DNA of 7,836 bases from NCBI GenBank assembly GCA_937885815.1, contig CALABM010000047.1, positions 1 through 7,836 of the forward strand, given 5' to 3'. Source of the DNA: an uncultured Verrucomicrobiales bacterium (lineage in GTDB: Bacteria > Verrucomicrobiota > Verrucomicrobiia > Verrucomicrobiales > Akkermansiaceae). A program made the position numbers and the translations under genes. The notes beneath the pieces are model-generated. The model had not been told where the DNA came from and ran no database searches. It saw nothing but the letters and a program-made list of their open reading frames with translations. Of this stretch, positions 6,640-7,836 are shown piece after piece (the first letter of the stretch is position 1; each line of letters opens with the position of its first letter).

Positions 6640-7074
6640 ATGAGTGACCACGACCATGAGTTTTTCGCCCGCTGGATGACGCTGTGGAAGAATATAGACA
6701 ATGCATTCAATGCAGTTCTGCGGCGAGTACACCTCTCATACAATGAATACCTCCTGCTGGAGAGCCTGAAGGCAGCTCCGCAAGGCATGGAACCCTCCGC
6801 GCTGGCAGATGCCCGCGAGCTGAGCCGCCAGCACGTGAACCTGCTGCTGCGCCAGCTGGAGGCGGCTGAGCTCATCACCCGCACGGAAGCCACGGTAGAC
6901 AAACGCCGCCGCATCATAGCCCTCTCCCCTGCCGGCGAGGAGATGCTCAGCACCATCAAAAACGCATGGATGGAGATGGATGCCGCGGGCTGGGCCTCCT
7001 TTGCCCCCTACGAACGAGGGCGCATCATCTCCCTGCTGGAGCACTATTACGCCACCCTCGCAGAACAAGCGTAA
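6640..7074 (+). CDS. MarR-family transcriptional regulator
   Basis: Dimeric winged-helix repressor or activator of 144 residues, the normal MarR length. An N-terminal dimerisation helix (about 5-30) precedes the start of the DNA-binding domain (LSYNEYLLLESLKAAP, 32-47). The helix-turn-helix lies at about 52-78 (PSALADARELSRQHVNLLLR, then LEAAELITR), and the wing with the family signature DKRRRIIALSPAGEEML at 87-103. C-terminal dimer helices occupy about 104-142. There is no cysteine, so an OhrR-type thiol switch is excluded. His4 and His6 lie in an acidic, His-containing N-terminus (SDHDHE), and His31, His65 and His135 are further possible ligands; zinc-sensing MarR proteins (AdcR, ZitR) exist, but I cannot map their sites here. 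It is divergent from the efflux operon with 191 bp between starts, the usual layout for a local regulator that also controls itself. The ATG at 6640 has only ACAGACG upstream, a weak ribosome site. Confidence 0.93.
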   Translation: MSDHDHEFFARWMTLWKNIDNAFNAVLRRVHLSYNEYLLLESLKAAPQGMEPSALADARELSRQHVNLLLRQLEAAELITRTEATVDKRRRIIALSPAGEEMLSTIKNAWMEMDAAGWASFAPYERGRIISLLEHYYATLAEQA

Positions 7075-7118
7075 GGGAGCGCCACGCAAGGCGAGCTTAC
7101 AAAGCAATCTGATTTACC

Positions 7119-7174
7119 AAAAAGAAAACCTGCACAACACTTGCTGATATCAGCAGCCGTTGTGCAGGCTTTTT
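7119..7174. terminator. Bidirectional terminator between marR and carB
   Basis: A 10-bp outer stem (7129-7138 with 7159-7168) surrounds a 14-bp perfect palindrome (7142-7155) that can fold as an inner stem. On the plus strand it is followed by a T5 run (7170-7174). On the minus strand the opposite side gives TTTTCTTTTT (complement of 7119-7128). It lies between the convergent 3' ends of marR (stop 7074) and carB (stop 7194), so it can end both transcripts. Confidence 0.88.
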
Positions 7175-7193
7175 ATAAACTCAAACTTCGAAC

Positions 7194-7836
7194 TTAGTTC
7201 GAGGAGTGGTACTCCTGAAGGGTACGCACACCGGCCACCTTGTTCTTATTGTGAAGGATGGCAGCGGCGCAAGCGCGAGCGGAGGAGAGGTCCGTGGCGT
7301 AAGATACCTTAGTGTTCACGGTAGCGGCGCGGATGGCCACCTCATCCTCACGGGCGTCATGAGAACCGGGAGTGTTGATAACGAATGCGATATCACCGTT
7401 CTTAATGCGGTCCACGATGTTCGGGCGGCGGCCTTCAAGCACCTTGTAAGCGCGCTCACACTCGATACCGTGCTGCAGCAGGTGAATCATCGTGCCCTTG
7501 GTGGCGCAGATATCGAAACCGGCCTCAGCGATGTTGCGGGCGATTTCCACAGCGGCATCCTTATCACGGTCATGCACGGAGATGAACACGAGGCCCTTCT
7601 CAGGCAGGGGGTTGAAGGCGGAAATCTGGCTCTTCATGTAGGCGAGCTCAGGATCCGTATCAATACCCATCACCTCACCGGTGGAGTGCATTTCCGGGCC
7701 AAGCACTACGTCGATACCCGGGAAGCGGTTCCAGGGGAACACGGCCTCCTTCACGGTGTAGTAGGGAGGCACAACCTCCTTGGTGAAACCGAGCTCTGTG
7801 AGCTTCATACCGCTCATGACCTTGGCGGCCAGCTTG
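7194..7836 (-). CDS. carB: Carbamoyl-phosphate synthase large subunit, C-terminus (partial)
   Basis: The 3' end of carB; its 5' part lies beyond the right edge, and the frame is open through base 7835 (KLAAKVMSG before the first internal Met), so the Met at 7817 is not the start. CarB uses two ATP, bicarbonate and glutamine-derived ammonia to make carbamoyl phosphate for pyrimidine and arginine synthesis. The visible part, about 213 residues, contains the end of the second ATP-grasp half (FPWNRFPGIDVVLGPEMHST, then GEVMGID) and the C-terminal MGS-like allosteric domain. Within that domain, ATKGT, YKVLEGR and FVINT match the positions of E. coli T974, T977, K993, N1015 and T1017 (from memory), which bind IMP/UMP, so nucleotide control is probably kept. 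The TAA stop is at 7196-7194. It is convergent with marR and has no evident link to the efflux genes. Confidence 0.97.
   Translation of the reverse strand, partial: KLAAKVMSGMKLTELGFTKEVVPPYYTVKEAVFPWNRFPGIDVVLGPEMHSTGEVMGIDTDPELAYMKSQISAFNPLPEKGLVFISVHDRDKDAAVEIARNIAEAGFDICATKGTMIHLLQHGIECERAYKVLEGRRPNIVDRIKNGDIAFVINTPGSHDAREDEVAIRAATVNTKVSYATDLSSARACAAAILHNKNKVAGVRTLQEYHSSN

Noticed and set aside
6640..7107. Minus-strand frames opposite marR (6615-6959 and 6736-7107)
   Set aside because: The MarR signature (helix-turn-helix plus DKRRR wing) and a near-consensus promoter are on the plus strand; the antisense translations show nothing recognisable.

Overview
The window suggests the chromosome of a Gram-negative, GC-rich (by eye about 55-60 %) bacterium: a complete three-part envelope export system with an outer-membrane lipoprotein is present, and carB looks like an ordinary housekeeping copy. 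The phylum cannot be fixed from the sequence. The style of the RND pump and adaptor (HRI...IFGDD and AIRSG blocks, His-rich ends), together with poor Shine-Dalgarno sequences, would suit the Bacteroidota/Verrucomicrobiota/Planctomycetota side of the tree (for example an Akkermansia-like organism). That is a low-confidence inference.

Layout. Positions 1-55 are a perfect 10-bp tandem repeat with a T6 tract once per helical turn. Positions 56-157 hold no gene that I can see. A strong hairpin at 158-192 ends a minus-strand operon that, read from right to left, contains: (i) a small secreted Cys/His-rich protein (6448-6074); (ii) a TolC-type outer-membrane efflux lipoprotein (5966-4680, start moved inward from a longer TTG-initiated reading frame); (iii) a periplasmic adaptor with a duplicated His-rich N-terminus (4683-3361, overlapping the previous gene by ATGA); (iv) an HME-type RND pump of 1047 residues (3354-211, 6 bp after the adaptor). 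A MarR-family regulator (6640-7074) is divergent from the operon. Facing promoters with perfect TTGACA -35 boxes lie in the 191-bp gap between them. A bidirectional terminator at 7119-7174 separates marR from the convergent 3' end of carB, which runs off the right edge.

How the genes fit together. The pump, adaptor and outer-membrane factor make a complete tripartite exporter. The His/Cys-rich first protein and the two His-rich ends of the adaptor point to a soft or borderline transition metal (Cu, Ag, Zn, Co or Ni) as cargo. However, the pump appears to lack the three methionines that bind Cu(I)/Ag(I) in E. coli CusA, and control by a cysteine-free MarR protein is unusual for a metal exporter. 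The most interesting unit is therefore the five-gene module marR / Cys-His-rich secreted protein / OMF / adaptor / RND, with an unassigned substrate and an unrecognised lead protein. No insertion sequence, CRISPR array, tRNA or rRNA was seen.
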